From NCBI RefSeq assembly GCF_030159855.1, contig NZ_BSNG01000001.1:3162001-3226000 (forward strand): a DNA stretch of 64,000 nt, written 5' to 3'. Position numbers and translations under genes: made by a program. The notes below the pieces were generated by a model. It did not search any database, had not been told where the DNA came from, and saw only the letters and a list, made by a program, of their open reading frames with translations. This document shows, piece after piece, positions 1 through 8,733 of this stretch. The DNA comes from Devosia yakushimensis. Lineage in GTDB: Bacteria > Pseudomonadota > Alphaproteobacteria > Rhizobiales > Devosiaceae. Positions within the stretch are counted from its first letter, which is position 1. Each line of letters opens with the position of its first letter.

Positions 1-710
1 GGATAGACATGCCAGGCATAGGCGGTGCGCGGATCGGGCAGTGGGTCGGCGGCGGCGCCGGTCAGGTCATGTGCCCAGCGGCCGCCCGAGCAGAGCACGA
101 TATTGTCGCTGTAACTCCGGATCGCGGCCGTGATCTGCATCCAGGCCTGTTTGAAATCGGGCCACCAGGCGCCATCGGACAGCCAGTGGCTTTCGTGGCC
201 AACTGGCTCGTTCCAGAGTTCGAACAGAACTGCCGGATCGTCACCATGGCGCTGGGCCATGGATGTCCAGAAGGCGATGGCATCGGCAATAGTGGAAAGA
301 TAGGCATCGGGTGGCAGGCCCCATTCGGGCGGGGGGATGGGCTCATAGTGATCGGGAAAGCCGATGACGTGCCAATCGAGGATGACGAATAGCCCTTGTG
401 CCCGGGCAGCGGCGATATCGGCATCGAGATATTGGCCCATTAGCGTGCTGTCATAACGCCAATGGCCGGGATGGACGCTGATGCGGACGCAATTGGCGGC
501 CCAATCCTGGGCGATGACGCGGTAATCATCGAGCGAGCGGCCGGCGCGGATATAGACCGGGTCACCCATGGCAATGCCGCAGAGACGGAGCGGCGCATCG
601 TTCCAGAGCAGGCGATTGCCCGATATTTCGATGCGGGCGGGTTGCTGGGCGCGGCTGGCGGGCGCCGCCGCCAACCCGGCAAGACCGGCAAGGACGGTGC
701 GGCGCTGCAC
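1..710 (-). CDS. GH5-family (cellulase-like) glycoside hydrolase, 3' end cut by window edge
   Basis: The reading frame starts at a GTG (708-710) and runs off the window. A good ribosome site (GGGAGGTT) lies just upstream, inside the end of the wzz-like gene, whose stop is only two bases away, so the two are translationally linked. The N-terminus has a twin-arginine-like start (QRRTVLAGLAGLAAAPA) and a cleavage-like SRA-Q, suggesting export. The body contains NCVRISVHPGHW, VILDWH and the LFELWNEP block; the WNEP glutamate is the acid/base of GH5 enzymes. By family it would hydrolyse a beta-glucan, and beside a chain-length protein it may trim an exopolysaccharide; that role is inference. The catalytic nucleophile would lie beyond the window. 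Confidence 0.82.
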   Translation of the reverse strand, partial: MQRRTVLAGLAGLAAAPASRAQQPARIEISGNRLLWNDAPLRLCGIAMGDPVYIRAGRSLDDYRVIAQDWAANCVRISVHPGHWRYDSTLMGQYLDADIAAARAQGLFVILDWHVIGFPDHYEPIPPPEWGLPPDAYLSTIADAIAFWTSMAQRHGDDPAVLFELWNEPVGHESHWLSDGAWWPDFKQAWMQITAAIRSYSDNIVLCSGGRWAHDLTGAAADPLPDPRTAYAWHVY

Positions 711-712
711 GA

Positions 713-2116
713 TCAACCTCCCCGGCGGCGGTTGAACAATATGCCCAGCGCGCCGCCGAGCAGCAGGCCCGCGATCAGGCCCAGCGGCAGCAGCACACTG
801 GCTTTGGGCGGAAAGCTGCGCTCGGATGGTGCGACGGCTTGCGAAACGACCTGGGCGTTGAGCGTATCGAGGCGCGCTTGTTCGGCTGTTTCACGGGAAC
901 GCAACAGAGCGTCCTGGTAGACGGCGCGGCCGGCCTCGGCTTCGCGCTCGAGCTGACGCAGGCGAATGCGCTTGGCATCGGTCGCCTGCAGATTTGCGGT
1001 GGCGTCATAGAGCCTGGTGCGCAGGTCGGCAGCATTGTCTTCGGCCCGCTGCAGGGTCAGGTCGGCAGCGGTCAGCAGGCGCTGTACCTCGGCATCGATG
1101 GCGGCACGGGCGCCGGCAATGCGCTCTTCGGCCACGAGGAGCCGGGGATGTTGAGCGCCAAGCGTGGCGCGGAGTATTGCGGCATCGGCAAGCGCGGTTT
1201 GCAGCTGATCGCGCAACCTTGCGATATCGACCGAGCCCATGGCCTCGGGCGCGGCGGCGATGCGGTCGGGGTCTGCCATCAGGGCCCGCAACTGATCGCG
1301 CTCGACGCGGGCGGCGGCGGCGGCATTGTCGGCGGCCAGCAGCGCCTGGTTGGTTTGCCCGACCTCGCCTTCGAGCAAAAGCTGGCCGCCGGTTTCGACA
1401 ATGCCATTGGCGGTCTTGAAGCGCTCGACGGCGTTTTCGGCGGCTTCCAGCTCGCCGAGCAATTGGGCCAGACGCCCCTCAAGGGCGCCGGAAGCGCGTT
1501 CGGCCTGGGCGGCGCGCTGCGTTTCGCGCAGGCCCAGGTAATTGCCGACAACGGCATTGGCGATGGCGGCCGCCTTGGTGGCGCTCTCGGATTCGGCGTG
1601 GATATCGACGACATAGGTCCGGTCGAGCCGCACGATATGGACGGCTTTGCTCAGCGCCAGCACGGCCTTGCTGAGATCATCGCGCGGGGCATCGGAAATG
1701 CCGCCGGCAAGACCATCGAGCAGGACACGGAGCGGGTTGGGCTTGCCGGCAAATTCGGGGTCGCGATCGAGGCCGAGCTGGGTGGCGGTGGCGCGCAGCA
1801 CGGAATCGGACGCCATGACACGCGCCTGACTTTCGATCAGCACAACGCCAGCATCGCCGGAGGCGGTGGATGGCGTCAGGTCGCGCTCGAGCAGCTGAAG
1901 ATTTTGCGGATCGATGAAAATCTGCGCACTGGCGCGATAGCTGGGAGTCAGCACCAGAAGCGCGGCGAGAGCCAGGGCAGCGCAGCACAGGGCCCCTGCC
2001 CCGGCCCAGTATCGCGCCCGCCAGAGCTGGCCAAGATGGTCAGCCAAGGCAGGAGAGACCGGAGGGACCTGGCCAAGAACCGTGGCCGTTTCGGTAACGA
2101 TGTCGGAGCGAAACAT
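713..2116 (-). CDS. Wzz/GumC-type polysaccharide chain-length or export protein
   Basis: 467 residues. A hydrophobic segment lies near residues 37-57, followed by a periplasmic region with the Wzz-type YRASAQIFIDP stretch. A long Ala/Glu/Arg-rich coiled coil covers roughly 190-410, and a second membrane segment near 440-460 (LLPLGLIAGLLLGGALGILF) is followed by a basic tail. This is the polysaccharide co-polymerase layout. There is no C-terminal Walker motif, so it lacks the tyrosine-kinase domain of Wzc/ExoP proteins. It should sit in the inner membrane and set polymer length in Wzx/Wzy-type synthesis. The GH5-like gene follows at once in the same direction. The ATG at 2116 has only a weak ribosome site, so the exact start is uncertain. 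Confidence 0.8.
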   Translation of the reverse strand: MFRSDIVTETATVLGQVPPVSPALADHLGQLWRARYWAGAGALCCAALALAALLVLTPSYRASAQIFIDPQNLQLLERDLTPSTASGDAGVVLIESQARVMASDSVLRATATQLGLDRDPEFAGKPNPLRVLLDGLAGGISDAPRDDLSKAVLALSKAVHIVRLDRTYVVDIHAESESATKAAAIANAVVGNYLGLRETQRAAQAERASGALEGRLAQLLGELEAAENAVERFKTANGIVETGGQLLLEGEVGQTNQALLAADNAAAAARVERDQLRALMADPDRIAAAPEAMGSVDIARLRDQLQTALADAAILRATLGAQHPRLLVAEERIAGARAAIDAEVQRLLTAADLTLQRAEDNAADLRTRLYDATANLQATDAKRIRLRQLEREAEAGRAVYQDALLRSRETAEQARLDTLNAQVVSQAVAPSERSFPPKASVLLPLGLIAGLLLGGALGILFNRRRGG

Positions 2117-2214
2117 GCGGACCGCCAGTATGTCATGGTTAATGCATGATTAAACTGGAGGAAGTGTTGCACCCGCAGGGCGCGAGGAGAAATGGAAGCT
2201 GGCGTGGCGGTTAA

Positions 2215-2236
2215 TTGTAAGCGATTGTACTTACAA
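2215..2236. promoter_or_regulatory. Inverted repeat upstream of the wzz-like gene
   Basis: TTGTAAG and CTTACAA form perfect 7-bp arms separated by 8 bp, about 100 bp before the wzz-like start codon. The position and symmetry fit a dimeric regulator site. The regulator cannot be identified, and no convincing -35/-10 pair was seen. Confidence 0.4.
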
Positions 2237-2293
2237 GGTTTTTCGTAGTTTCTATGTGCCGACGCTGCGCGCGGCCCCGACATCTCAGGATGG

Positions 2294-2314
2294 ATCCCGG
2301 ATCAAGTCCGGGAT
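2294..2314. repeat. Short dispersed palindrome (REP-like)
   Basis: ATCCCGGA and TCCGGGAT flank a 5-bp loop (TCAAG). This kind of palindrome is scattered between genes in many alphaproteobacteria. It lies between the 3' end of recQ and the 5' side of the wzz-like gene and may form a hairpin in the recQ transcript. Confidence 0.65.
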
Positions 2315-2360
2315 GACATCGTGGTGTGGATAACATCGTGGGCGGGTCGGGATTTCGAGG

Positions 2361-4193
2361 CTAAACGTCCAGATCGTCCAGGACCGACAGGAAGGCCGCG
2401 CCATAGCGGTCGAGCTTGGCCTGGCCGACGCCGGGCAGGTTGAGAATGTCGTGCAGGTGGCGCGGGCGGGCCAGGGCCATGGCGCGCAACGTGGTGTCGT
2501 GGAAGATGACGTAGGGCGGCACGCCCTGCTCCTTGGCGATGCGCAGGCGCTCGTCGCGCAGGGCATTGAAAATGGTCATGGCCGGTTCGGGCAATTGCAC
2601 GGCATTGGAGAGGCGCTGGCGCACTTCGGCGGCCTTTTTCGGCCGGTCCTTGCGCAGGGTGACCATCCGCTCGTGGCGGAATACGGCGCGGGCGCCCTCC
2701 CCCAGTGTCAGCGCGCCATGGGCAGCGTGATCGACCACCACAAGGCCGCTGGCTGTCAGCTGGCGCAGCACCGATTGCCAGGTTTTGCTGTCGATATCCC
2801 GTCCCTGGCCAAACACGGCCTGTTTGTCGTGGCCGAAACGCTCGACCTTTTCGGTAGCCTTGCCCACGAGCACATCGATGACATGGGCGGCGCCGAAGCG
2901 CTGGCCGGTGCGGTAGATGGCGGCCATGGCCTTGATGGCGGCCTCGGTGCCATCCCAGCTTTCGACGGGCGAGCGGCAGGTATCGCAATTGCCGCAATTG
3001 CCGCCATGAGGTTCGCCGAAATGGGCCAGGATCGCCTTGCGGCGACATTCGGCGGTTTCGCAAACGCCCAAAAGAGCATTGAGCTTGGAATGCTCGAGCC
3101 GCTTCACCTCGTCAGGGGCATTGCCCTCGTCGATCATGCGGCGACGCTGCACCACATCGGCCATGCCATAGCTCATCCAGGCATCGGCAGGCTGGCCATC
3201 GCGGCCGGCGCGGCCGGTTTCCTGATAATAGGCCTCGATGGAGGCCGGCAGATCCATATGGGCGACATAGCGCACATCGGGTTTGTCGATGCCCATGCCA
3301 AAAGCAACGGTGGCCACCATGCAGATGTTTTCCTCCTTGAGGAAAGCATCCTGATTGGCGCTGCGCCGCTCGGCGCTGAGCCCGGCGTGGTAGGGCAGAG
3401 CCGGAATGCCCTTGCCGGACAGCCAATCGGCAATGTCCTCCACCTTGGCGCGGGAGAGGCAATAGACAACGCCCGAACTGCCCTTGTGCGCAGCGAGGAA
3501 GGCCAGCAATTGCTCCCGCGCCTTGTCCCGCTCGATGATGGAATAGGAAATATTGGGCCGGTCAAAACTGGTGGAGAAGACGTGGGCGCCCTCAAGCCCC
3601 AGCCGCTCGATAATGTCGGCCCGCGTGGTCGGATCGGCAGTGGCGGTGAGCGCGATACGAGGCACGCCGGGAAAGAGTTCGGTGAGCTGGGCCAGATCGC
3701 GATATTCGGGGCGGAAATCGTGGCCCCATTGGCTCACGCAATGGGCCTCGTCGATGGCAAAGAGCGCGATATCGAGCCCTTCGACCATATTGCGGAAGCC
3801 TTGGGTGGCAACGCGTTCGGGCGCGACATAGAGCAGGTCGAGTTCACCGCAGCGCAATTGGCGGCGGACTTCGGCGGACTCTTCCGCGGTCATGGCCGAG
3901 TTCAGCGCGGCGGCGGCGACGCCGGCCTGGCGCAGAGCCTCGACCTGATCGCGCATGAGGGCGATGAGGGGCGAGATGACGATGCCGACGCCGGGGCGGC
4001 ATATGGCGGGGATCTGGTAGCAGGCCGATTTGCCGGCGCCGGTGGGGAAGAGCACGACGGCGTCGCCGCCGCCAACGACATGGCGGACCACATCTTCCTG
4101 CTGGCCGCGAAAACTCTTATGGCCAAAGATATCGCGCAAGACATCGAGCGGGTCGCGGGAGGCATCCCGGCTTGCCGCGCCAAACAGGTCCAT
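2361..4193 (-). CDS. recQ: ATP-dependent DNA helicase RecQ
   Basis: 610 residues from the ATG at 4193. The frame stays open further upstream, but the protein MDLFGAASRD... matches the usual RecQ start; a GTG at 4214 is an alternative. The order of parts is: FRGQQEDVV, Walker A PTGAGKS (about 50-56), DEAH box followed by CVSQWGHDFRPEY, helicase motif VI with QETGRAGRDG, and a zinc-binding RQC part with C...CRRKAI and CGNCDTC. A C-terminal HRDC domain (LRDERLRIAKEQGVPPYVIFHD onwards) completes it. It unwinds DNA 3' to 5' in recombination and fork repair. Length and domains are complete. It is followed by the palindrome at 2294-2314. Confidence 0.96.
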   Translation of the reverse strand: MDLFGAASRDASRDPLDVLRDIFGHKSFRGQQEDVVRHVVGGGDAVVLFPTGAGKSACYQIPAICRPGVGIVISPLIALMRDQVEALRQAGVAAAALNSAMTAEESAEVRRQLRCGELDLLYVAPERVATQGFRNMVEGLDIALFAIDEAHCVSQWGHDFRPEYRDLAQLTELFPGVPRIALTATADPTTRADIIERLGLEGAHVFSTSFDRPNISYSIIERDKAREQLLAFLAAHKGSSGVVYCLSRAKVEDIADWLSGKGIPALPYHAGLSAERRSANQDAFLKEENICMVATVAFGMGIDKPDVRYVAHMDLPASIEAYYQETGRAGRDGQPADAWMSYGMADVVQRRRMIDEGNAPDEVKRLEHSKLNALLGVCETAECRRKAILAHFGEPHGGNCGNCDTCRSPVESWDGTEAAIKAMAAIYRTGQRFGAAHVIDVLVGKATEKVERFGHDKQAVFGQGRDIDSKTWQSVLRQLTASGLVVVDHAAHGALTLGEGARAVFRHERMVTLRKDRPKKAAEVRQRLSNAVQLPEPAMTIFNALRDERLRIAKEQGVPPYVIFHDTTLRAMALARPRHLHDILNLPGVGQAKLDRYGAAFLSVLDDLDV

Positions 4194-4275
4194 GCTCGAA
4201 TCCAATGCGCTCACGGGGAAACTTGAATCACAGCCAAGGGGTGAGCCGCAAGGCAAGGAAGGGCAAAGAACGACT

Positions 4276-4869
4276 TTATCCGCCGGCCATTCGGGGCAGC
4301 GGCTTGCTGAGGAATGGTGAATGGCGCGCGACGAAGCGCCAGGGCGTTTCGACGCCCTTGGTGATGCCGATGCGCGGACCGGCATGGATTTCGGACGGCT
4401 CGCCCGGCAGCAGTTCGAAGGGTTGGGCATCGAGCGGCAGGCCATTGTGGGCAATGGTGATATCAAGCGCCTGGCAGAGCTTGCCCGGACCCGAACAGAG
4501 TTGGCGGGCGGGAAGACCGCCGCGCCGCTCGGCCATGAGATGGGTGCCGCAAGTGGGCTCGAGAGCGCGGATCAGCACGGCGCTACCCGGCCGGCAGACG
4601 AAATTGAGGCACCAGTGGATGCCATAGATTTTGTAGACATAGGCACGACCGGGCGGGCCGAACATGGCGGCGTTGCGCGGGGTCGGACCGTTGAAGCTGT
4701 GCGAGGCCGGATCGCTTGGGTCATAGGCTTCGACCTCGACCAGCGGACCGCCGACGCCATCGACCAGGAGGGTCACGCCGATCAGATCGCGCGCAACATC
4801 GAGGACGGGGCGATCGAAGAAATCGGGCGGCAAGGCCACGCTAATCGACACGGCCGCGGGCGTCGACAT
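4276..4869 (-). CDS. DNA-3-methyladenine glycosylase (AAG/MPG family)
   Basis: 197 residues from the ATG at 4869; a TTG 12 bases earlier is also possible. The family features are visible: FFDRPVLDVARDLIG at the N-terminus, VEVEAYDPSDPASHSFNGPTPRN, MFGPPGRAYVYKIYGIHWCLNFV, LIRALEP, and CSGPGKLCQALDI with RIGITKG near the end. The enzyme removes alkylated purines from DNA in base-excision repair. Its start lies inside the 3' end of the aldolase-like gene (overlap of about 29 bases), so it is probably co-transcribed with that metabolic operon. recQ, also a DNA-repair gene, is next downstream. Confidence 0.94.
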   Translation of the reverse strand: MSTPAAVSISVALPPDFFDRPVLDVARDLIGVTLLVDGVGGPLVEVEAYDPSDPASHSFNGPTPRNAAMFGPPGRAYVYKIYGIHWCLNFVCRPGSAVLIRALEPTCGTHLMAERRGGLPARQLCSGPGKLCQALDITIAHNGLPLDAQPFELLPGEPSEIHAGPRIGITKGVETPWRFVARHSPFLSKPLPRMAGG

Positions 4870-5902
4870 GGACGGTTTCAACGACCTGGTCGCCGGAGAT
4901 CAGCGTCACACTGTCGAACAGGTTCGAGACGACGCAGGCGTGATTGGGGATGATGCGGAGTTTTTCGCCAATGGCCGGTTTGGTGGGGCAATTGGTGAGA
5001 TCGATCGTGCCATGCTCTTCGCTGAGGCCGGTGATGACGGCGTCGGGATAGGCTTCGATGAGGCCAAAGCCGGTCATGCCGAGGGTATCGCTGGTGAGCG
5101 CCTTGGAGCCGGCATCGATGATGGCCCGGTTTTCGGTGGGGCGGCTGACGACGGTTGCCAGCACGGTCAGCGCGCAATCGGCAAAGCCGCCGACATTTTT
5201 GGCGACCTGGAAGCGGTCCATATAGATATAGGTGCCGGGGCGATGTTCGGTGGCGGTTTTGACCTCATGAGCGCGCCAGATATCGGGCGTGCCGCCATTG
5301 GAAACGACTTCGGGCGGCAGGTTGGCGGCGATGAGGGCAGCCTTGGCGTCGGCCAGCCATTTTGCATTGGCCTCGACCTGCCCGGCGGCGGGATAGGTCA
5401 TGAGGCCCCCGAAATGGAGGCCGGGCGAAGCGGCGATCTTTTGCGCCAGGGCGACGGCTTCGGTTGGCGATTGCACGCCGCAGCGGCCCATGCCGGTATC
5501 GCATTCGACGAGCACCGTGAGCGGCTTGGTTGAGCCGGCAAAGGTGGCTGAGAGACCGGCGACGGTCTGGGCGCTGTCGGCGGTAACAGCGATATTGATG
5601 CGGGCGGCCAGGGCCTTGAGGCGGGCGAGCTTGGCGGGGCCGATAATATTGTAGGGCAGGAAGATTTCGGTGATGCCGGCATCGGCCATGACTTCGGCTT
5701 CGCCCAGTTTCTGCACCGTGATGCCCACCGCGCCCAGTTCGACGGCGCGCTTGGCGAAGCGAGGCAGCTTGTGGGTTTTGATATGGGGCCGGAGCTTGAG
5801 GCCATGGGCGTCGGCATAATCCTGCACGCGCTTGAGATTGGCCTCGACGCGGTCGAGATCGATGAGGACCGCGGGGGTATCGAGTTCGGCTATGTTGCTC
5901 AT
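4841..5902 (-). CDS. D-threonine aldolase-like / D-serine dehydratase-like PLP enzyme
   Basis: 353 residues. The N-terminal half is an alanine-racemase-type barrel with LDTPAVLIDLDRVEANL and RPHIKTHK (about 38-45), which carries the PLP-binding lysine. ECDTGMGRCGV and SNGGTPDIW follow. The C-terminal part has IIPNHACVVSN, where the His and Cys fit the metal-ligand pair of the D-threonine aldolase / DSD1 family. The expected reaction is metal-dependent cleavage of a D-beta-hydroxy amino acid, or its dehydration; the sequence does not decide which. The start codon shares an ATGA with the stop of the SDR gene, showing translational coupling, and the DNA glycosylase overlaps its end. Confidence 0.88.
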   Translation of the reverse strand: MSNIAELDTPAVLIDLDRVEANLKRVQDYADAHGLKLRPHIKTHKLPRFAKRAVELGAVGITVQKLGEAEVMADAGITEIFLPYNIIGPAKLARLKALAARINIAVTADSAQTVAGLSATFAGSTKPLTVLVECDTGMGRCGVQSPTEAVALAQKIAASPGLHFGGLMTYPAAGQVEANAKWLADAKAALIAANLPPEVVSNGGTPDIWRAHEVKTATEHRPGTYIYMDRFQVAKNVGGFADCALTVLATVVSRPTENRAIIDAGSKALTSDTLGMTGFGLIEAYPDAVITGLSEEHGTIDLTNCPTKPAIGEKLRIIPNHACVVSNLFDSVTLISGDQVVETVHVDARGRVD

Positions 5903-6672
5903 TTGCCCCTCAGAACTTCATCGACGAAACGCAGATTGCCGGCTGTCAGCCCGGCATCGACCGGCAGCACCGTACCGGTGATGCCCGATGCGGCGTCCGA
6001 GCACAAGAAGACGGCGGCATTGGCCACTTCCTGGGGCAGGACCATGCGGCCCAGCGGGTAATGGGGCAAGACATTGTCGAGCAATGTGGGGTCGGCGGCT
6101 AGCCGATGATCCCAGGCCGGGGTGCGGACCGAACCAGGGCAGATCACATTGGCGCGCAGACCCTGGGCGCCGCGTTCGACAGCCAGCGAGCGCGCATAGG
6201 CAACGAGCCCGGCCTTGGCCGCGGAATAGGCCGGGTTGCCGAAATGGGCGAGCGCATTGACGGAGGAGATGAAGACCAGGCTGCCGCTGCCGCGCGCCGC
6301 CATGGCCTTGACCACGGGATCGGTCATGGCATAGGCGCCGTTGAGATTGATCGATATTTCCGAGGCCCAGATATCGTCATCGAGATGATCGAGCGTTTCG
6401 GCGCGGGTGAAGCCGGCATTGGAGACGACGGCGTCGGGCACACCATGCTCGGCAATATGGCGCTCAATGGCGGTTCGCGTGGCTTTGGGATCGGCCAATT
6501 CGAACAGCACCTGCCCGGCAAGGTCCAGCCCGGCCAGCAGGTCCGCATCGCGGTCGGCACCAATCACATTGGCCCCGGCCTGCCTGAACACAGCGACCAG
6601 GGAACGGCCGATGCCGCCCCCCGCACCTGATATCAGGACGGTTTTGCCATCGAGACGAAACGCTGAGCTCAT
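5899..6672 (-). CDS. SDR-family NAD(P)-dependent oxidoreductase
   Basis: 257 residues, the classical short-chain dehydrogenase length. The cofactor motif GAGGGIG is at 16-22, NAG near 85, catalytic Ser about 137 (FISS), Tyr149 and Lys153 (YSAAK). PGSVRTPAW follows, then the C-terminal DGG-type segment, here PVDAGL. It should oxidise an alcohol or reduce a ketone in the cytoplasm. RidA lies 1 bp upstream and the PLP enzyme overlaps its stop by 4 bases, so the three form one translational unit. A role in oxidising a beta-hydroxy amino acid or its product is plausible but is inferred only from context. Confidence 0.92.
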   Translation of the reverse strand: MSSAFRLDGKTVLISGAGGGIGRSLVAVFRQAGANVIGADRDADLLAGLDLAGQVLFELADPKATRTAIERHIAEHGVPDAVVSNAGFTRAETLDHLDDDIWASEISINLNGAYAMTDPVVKAMAARGSGSLVFISSVNALAHFGNPAYSAAKAGLVAYARSLAVERGAQGLRANVICPGSVRTPAWDHRLAADPTLLDNVLPHYPLGRMVLPQEVANAAVFLCSDAASGITGTVLPVDAGLTAGNLRFVDEVLRGK

Positions 6673-6673
6673 G

Positions 6674-7057
6674 TCAGGGCCCCTTATAGGCGACGCAATC
6701 GATCTCGACCTTGCAGTCGACCATCATATGGCTCTGCACGCAGGCCCGCGCCGGCGGATGCTCGCCGAAATAGCTTTTATAGACGCCGTTGAAGCTCCAG
6801 AAATCACGCGGATCATCGAGCCAGACGCCGCAGCGCACCACATGTTCGAGACCGTAACCGGCCTCCTCAAGAATGGCGATGATATTGGCAATGGTGGCGT
6901 GGGTCTGCTCGACAATGCCGCCATTGATGATCTCGCCATCCTTCATGGCGACCTGGCCGGAGACATAGAGCCAGCCCCCCGCCTCCACCGCCCGGGCGAA
7001 AGGCAGGTTCTGACCGCCGGCTCCGGACTTTTCGGCGCCATAACGTTTGATCGGCAT
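6674..7057 (-). CDS. RidA/YjgF-family enamine/imine deaminase
   Basis: 127 residues from an ATG at 7057 preceded by a strong GGAGGG site. The fold features are LPFARAVEAGGWLYVSGQVAM, the THATIANIIAILEEAGYGLEHVVRCGVWL helix-strand, and the C-terminal KVEIDCVAYKG. RidA proteins hydrolyse reactive 2-aminoacrylate-type enamines released by PLP dehydratases. That suits the PLP enzyme two genes downstream. It is the first gene of the unit RidA, SDR, aldolase-like enzyme, glycosylase, and the region at 7058-7256 should hold the promoter. Confidence 0.93.
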   Translation of the reverse strand: MPIKRYGAEKSGAGGQNLPFARAVEAGGWLYVSGQVAMKDGEIINGGIVEQTHATIANIIAILEEAGYGLEHVVRCGVWLDDPRDFWSFNGVYKSYFGEHPPARACVQSHMMVDCKVEIDCVAYKGP

Positions 7058-7256
7058 TTGGGACCCTCCTTTTCGGTCTTTTCTGAAAGACAATTTCACT
7101 GATCGCGAGCTTATCGCCAGAAATTGGGCAATTCTCGCGAAAAATGACAGCAGAAATGTAAATTTCTTACGTGATTGCGGGATATGCCCTGTGCTAGCTT
7201 GGCATGGTCCCGTCCCTTTGGGACATCCGGTTTTATTGTCATTTTGCGAGTTCCGA
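7058..7256. promoter_or_regulatory. Divergent promoter region with repeated GAAATT motifs
   Basis: This spacer separates the RidA unit (minus) from the MlrC gene (plus). It is AT-richer than its surroundings. It contains GAAATTG at 7120-7126, its reverse complement CAATTTC around 7091-7097, and the palindrome GAAAT-GTAA-ATTTC at 7153-7166. Such repeats suggest a shared operator for both directions. No regulator gene is adjacent, and -35/-10 boxes are not clear. Confidence 0.4.
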
Positions 7257-8711
7257 GTGCGTGTCTTCACCGCCGCCCTGGCCACCGAGACCAATACATT
7301 TTCCCCGATCGCGATCGACAAGCGCGCTTTCGAGGCCTCGCTCTACGCCAAGCCGGGCGAACATCCGGCAACGCCGACCCTGTGCAGCGCGCCCATTACC
7401 GTGGGCCGCGAAGTGTGTGCACAGCTGGGCTGGACGCTGATCGAGGGCAGTGCCAGCTGGGCCGACCCGGCAGGGCTGGTGGCGCGCACGACCTATGAGG
7501 ACTTGCGCGACGAAATTCTTGAGCAATTACGGGCGGCCATGCCGGTGGATGGCGTGGTGCTGGGGCTGCATGGCGCCATGGTGGCGCAGGGCTATGACGA
7601 TGTCGAAGGGGACCTGCTGGCCCGGGTGCGCGAGATTGTGGGGCCGGACGTGCTGGTCTGCGCCGAGCTTGATCCGCATAGCCATCTCACGGCCAAGCGG
7701 GTGGCGGCGGCTGATTTTTTCGTGGTGTTCAAGGAATTTCCCCATATCGACTTTGTCGATCGGGCGCGTGACCTGTGGTCAATCGCGGTGCGGGCGCTCA
7801 AGGGCGAGATCACGCCAGTGATGAGTGTGTTCGATTGCCGGATGATCGATGTGTTCCCCACCTCCAAGGAACCGATGCGCAGCTTTGTGGACCGGCTTTA
7901 TGGGCTGGAACAGAGCGAGGCAGGGGTGCTCTCGCTCTCGGTGGTGCATGGCTTCATGGCGGGCGATGTGCCCGAGATGGGGACCAAGGTTATCGCGGTG
8001 ACCGACAATCAGCCGGAGACCGGCGCGGCGCTGGCGGAAAAGCTGGGGCGGGAACTGTTTGCCATGCGCGGCACCTTCATGGTCGCCCAAGTGGATGAGC
8101 ATGTGGCGGTGGATGTGGCTGTTGCTGCGACCAAGGGGCCGGTGGTGATCGCCGATGTGTGGGACAATCCCGGTGGTGGCCCGGCGGGCGACGCTACGGT
8201 GATCCTGGGCGAGCTGATTGCGCGGGGCGTAACCGACGTGGCGGTGGGGACGATCTGGGACCCCATTGCGGTGCAGATCTGTATGGCGGCGGGCGAAGGG
8301 GCGGAGATTGCCCTGCGCTTCGGGGCCAAATCGGCGCCGGATACGGGCCATCCCATAGACAAACTGGTAACGGTCAAAAAACTCGTGCCCAATGCAGAGA
8401 TGCGGTTTGGGGAGAGCTTTGCACCATTTGGCGATGCGGCCTGGATCAGCTTTGACGGGATCGATGTGATCCTCAATACGACGCGGGCGCAGAGCTTTGA
8501 TCCGAGCCTGTTTTCGGCGATGGGGATCGAGCCGACATCGCGGAAGATTTTGCTGATCAAGTCGACCAACCACTTCTACGACTCGTTCTCGCGGATTGCC
8601 TCGGAGATTGTCTATTGCTCGGCGGGGAAGCCCTATCCGAATAATCCGGCGACGACGCCTTATCGCAAGGCGCGGCGGGATATCTGGCCGATGATGGAGA
8701 ATCCTTGGTGA
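7257..8711 (+). CDS. M81-family (MlrC/microcystinase C-like) metallopeptidase-type protein
   Basis: 484 residues from a GTG at 7257, chosen because VRVFTAALATETNTFSP is the conserved start of the family; the open frame further upstream is not expected to be coding. Further family blocks are DGVVLGLHGAMVAQGYDDVEGDLL, ELDPHSHLT (likely metal-binding Asp/His), EFPHIDFVDRA, GDVPEMGTKV and NPGGGPAGDATVILGELI. MlrC cleaves linearised microcystin products, but most family members probably act on other small amides or peptides. It diverges from the RidA/aldolase unit, and a second, distinct MlrC gene sits at 19348. A small amino-acid-derived substrate is likely. Confidence 0.88.
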   Translation: MRVFTAALATETNTFSPIAIDKRAFEASLYAKPGEHPATPTLCSAPITVGREVCAQLGWTLIEGSASWADPAGLVARTTYEDLRDEILEQLRAAMPVDGVVLGLHGAMVAQGYDDVEGDLLARVREIVGPDVLVCAELDPHSHLTAKRVAAADFFVVFKEFPHIDFVDRARDLWSIAVRALKGEITPVMSVFDCRMIDVFPTSKEPMRSFVDRLYGLEQSEAGVLSLSVVHGFMAGDVPEMGTKVIAVTDNQPETGAALAEKLGRELFAMRGTFMVAQVDEHVAVDVAVAATKGPVVIADVWDNPGGGPAGDATVILGELIARGVTDVAVGTIWDPIAVQICMAAGEGAEIALRFGAKSAPDTGHPIDKLVTVKKLVPNAEMRFGESFAPFGDAAWISFDGIDVILNTTRAQSFDPSLFSAMGIEPTSRKILLIKSTNHFYDSFSRIASEIVYCSAGKPYPNNPATTPYRKARRDIWPMMENPW

Positions 8712-8733
8712 GGTTTATCCCTAGGCATCGGAG

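Noticed and set aside
839..2149. Long open frame on the plus strand opposite the wzz-like gene
   Set aside because: It is the antisense shadow of a GC-rich gene; its protein is a low-complexity Gly/Ala mix with no motif.
2451..4226. Long plus-strand frame opposite recQ
   Set aside because: recQ motifs on the minus strand are complete; the plus-strand product has no recognisable domain.
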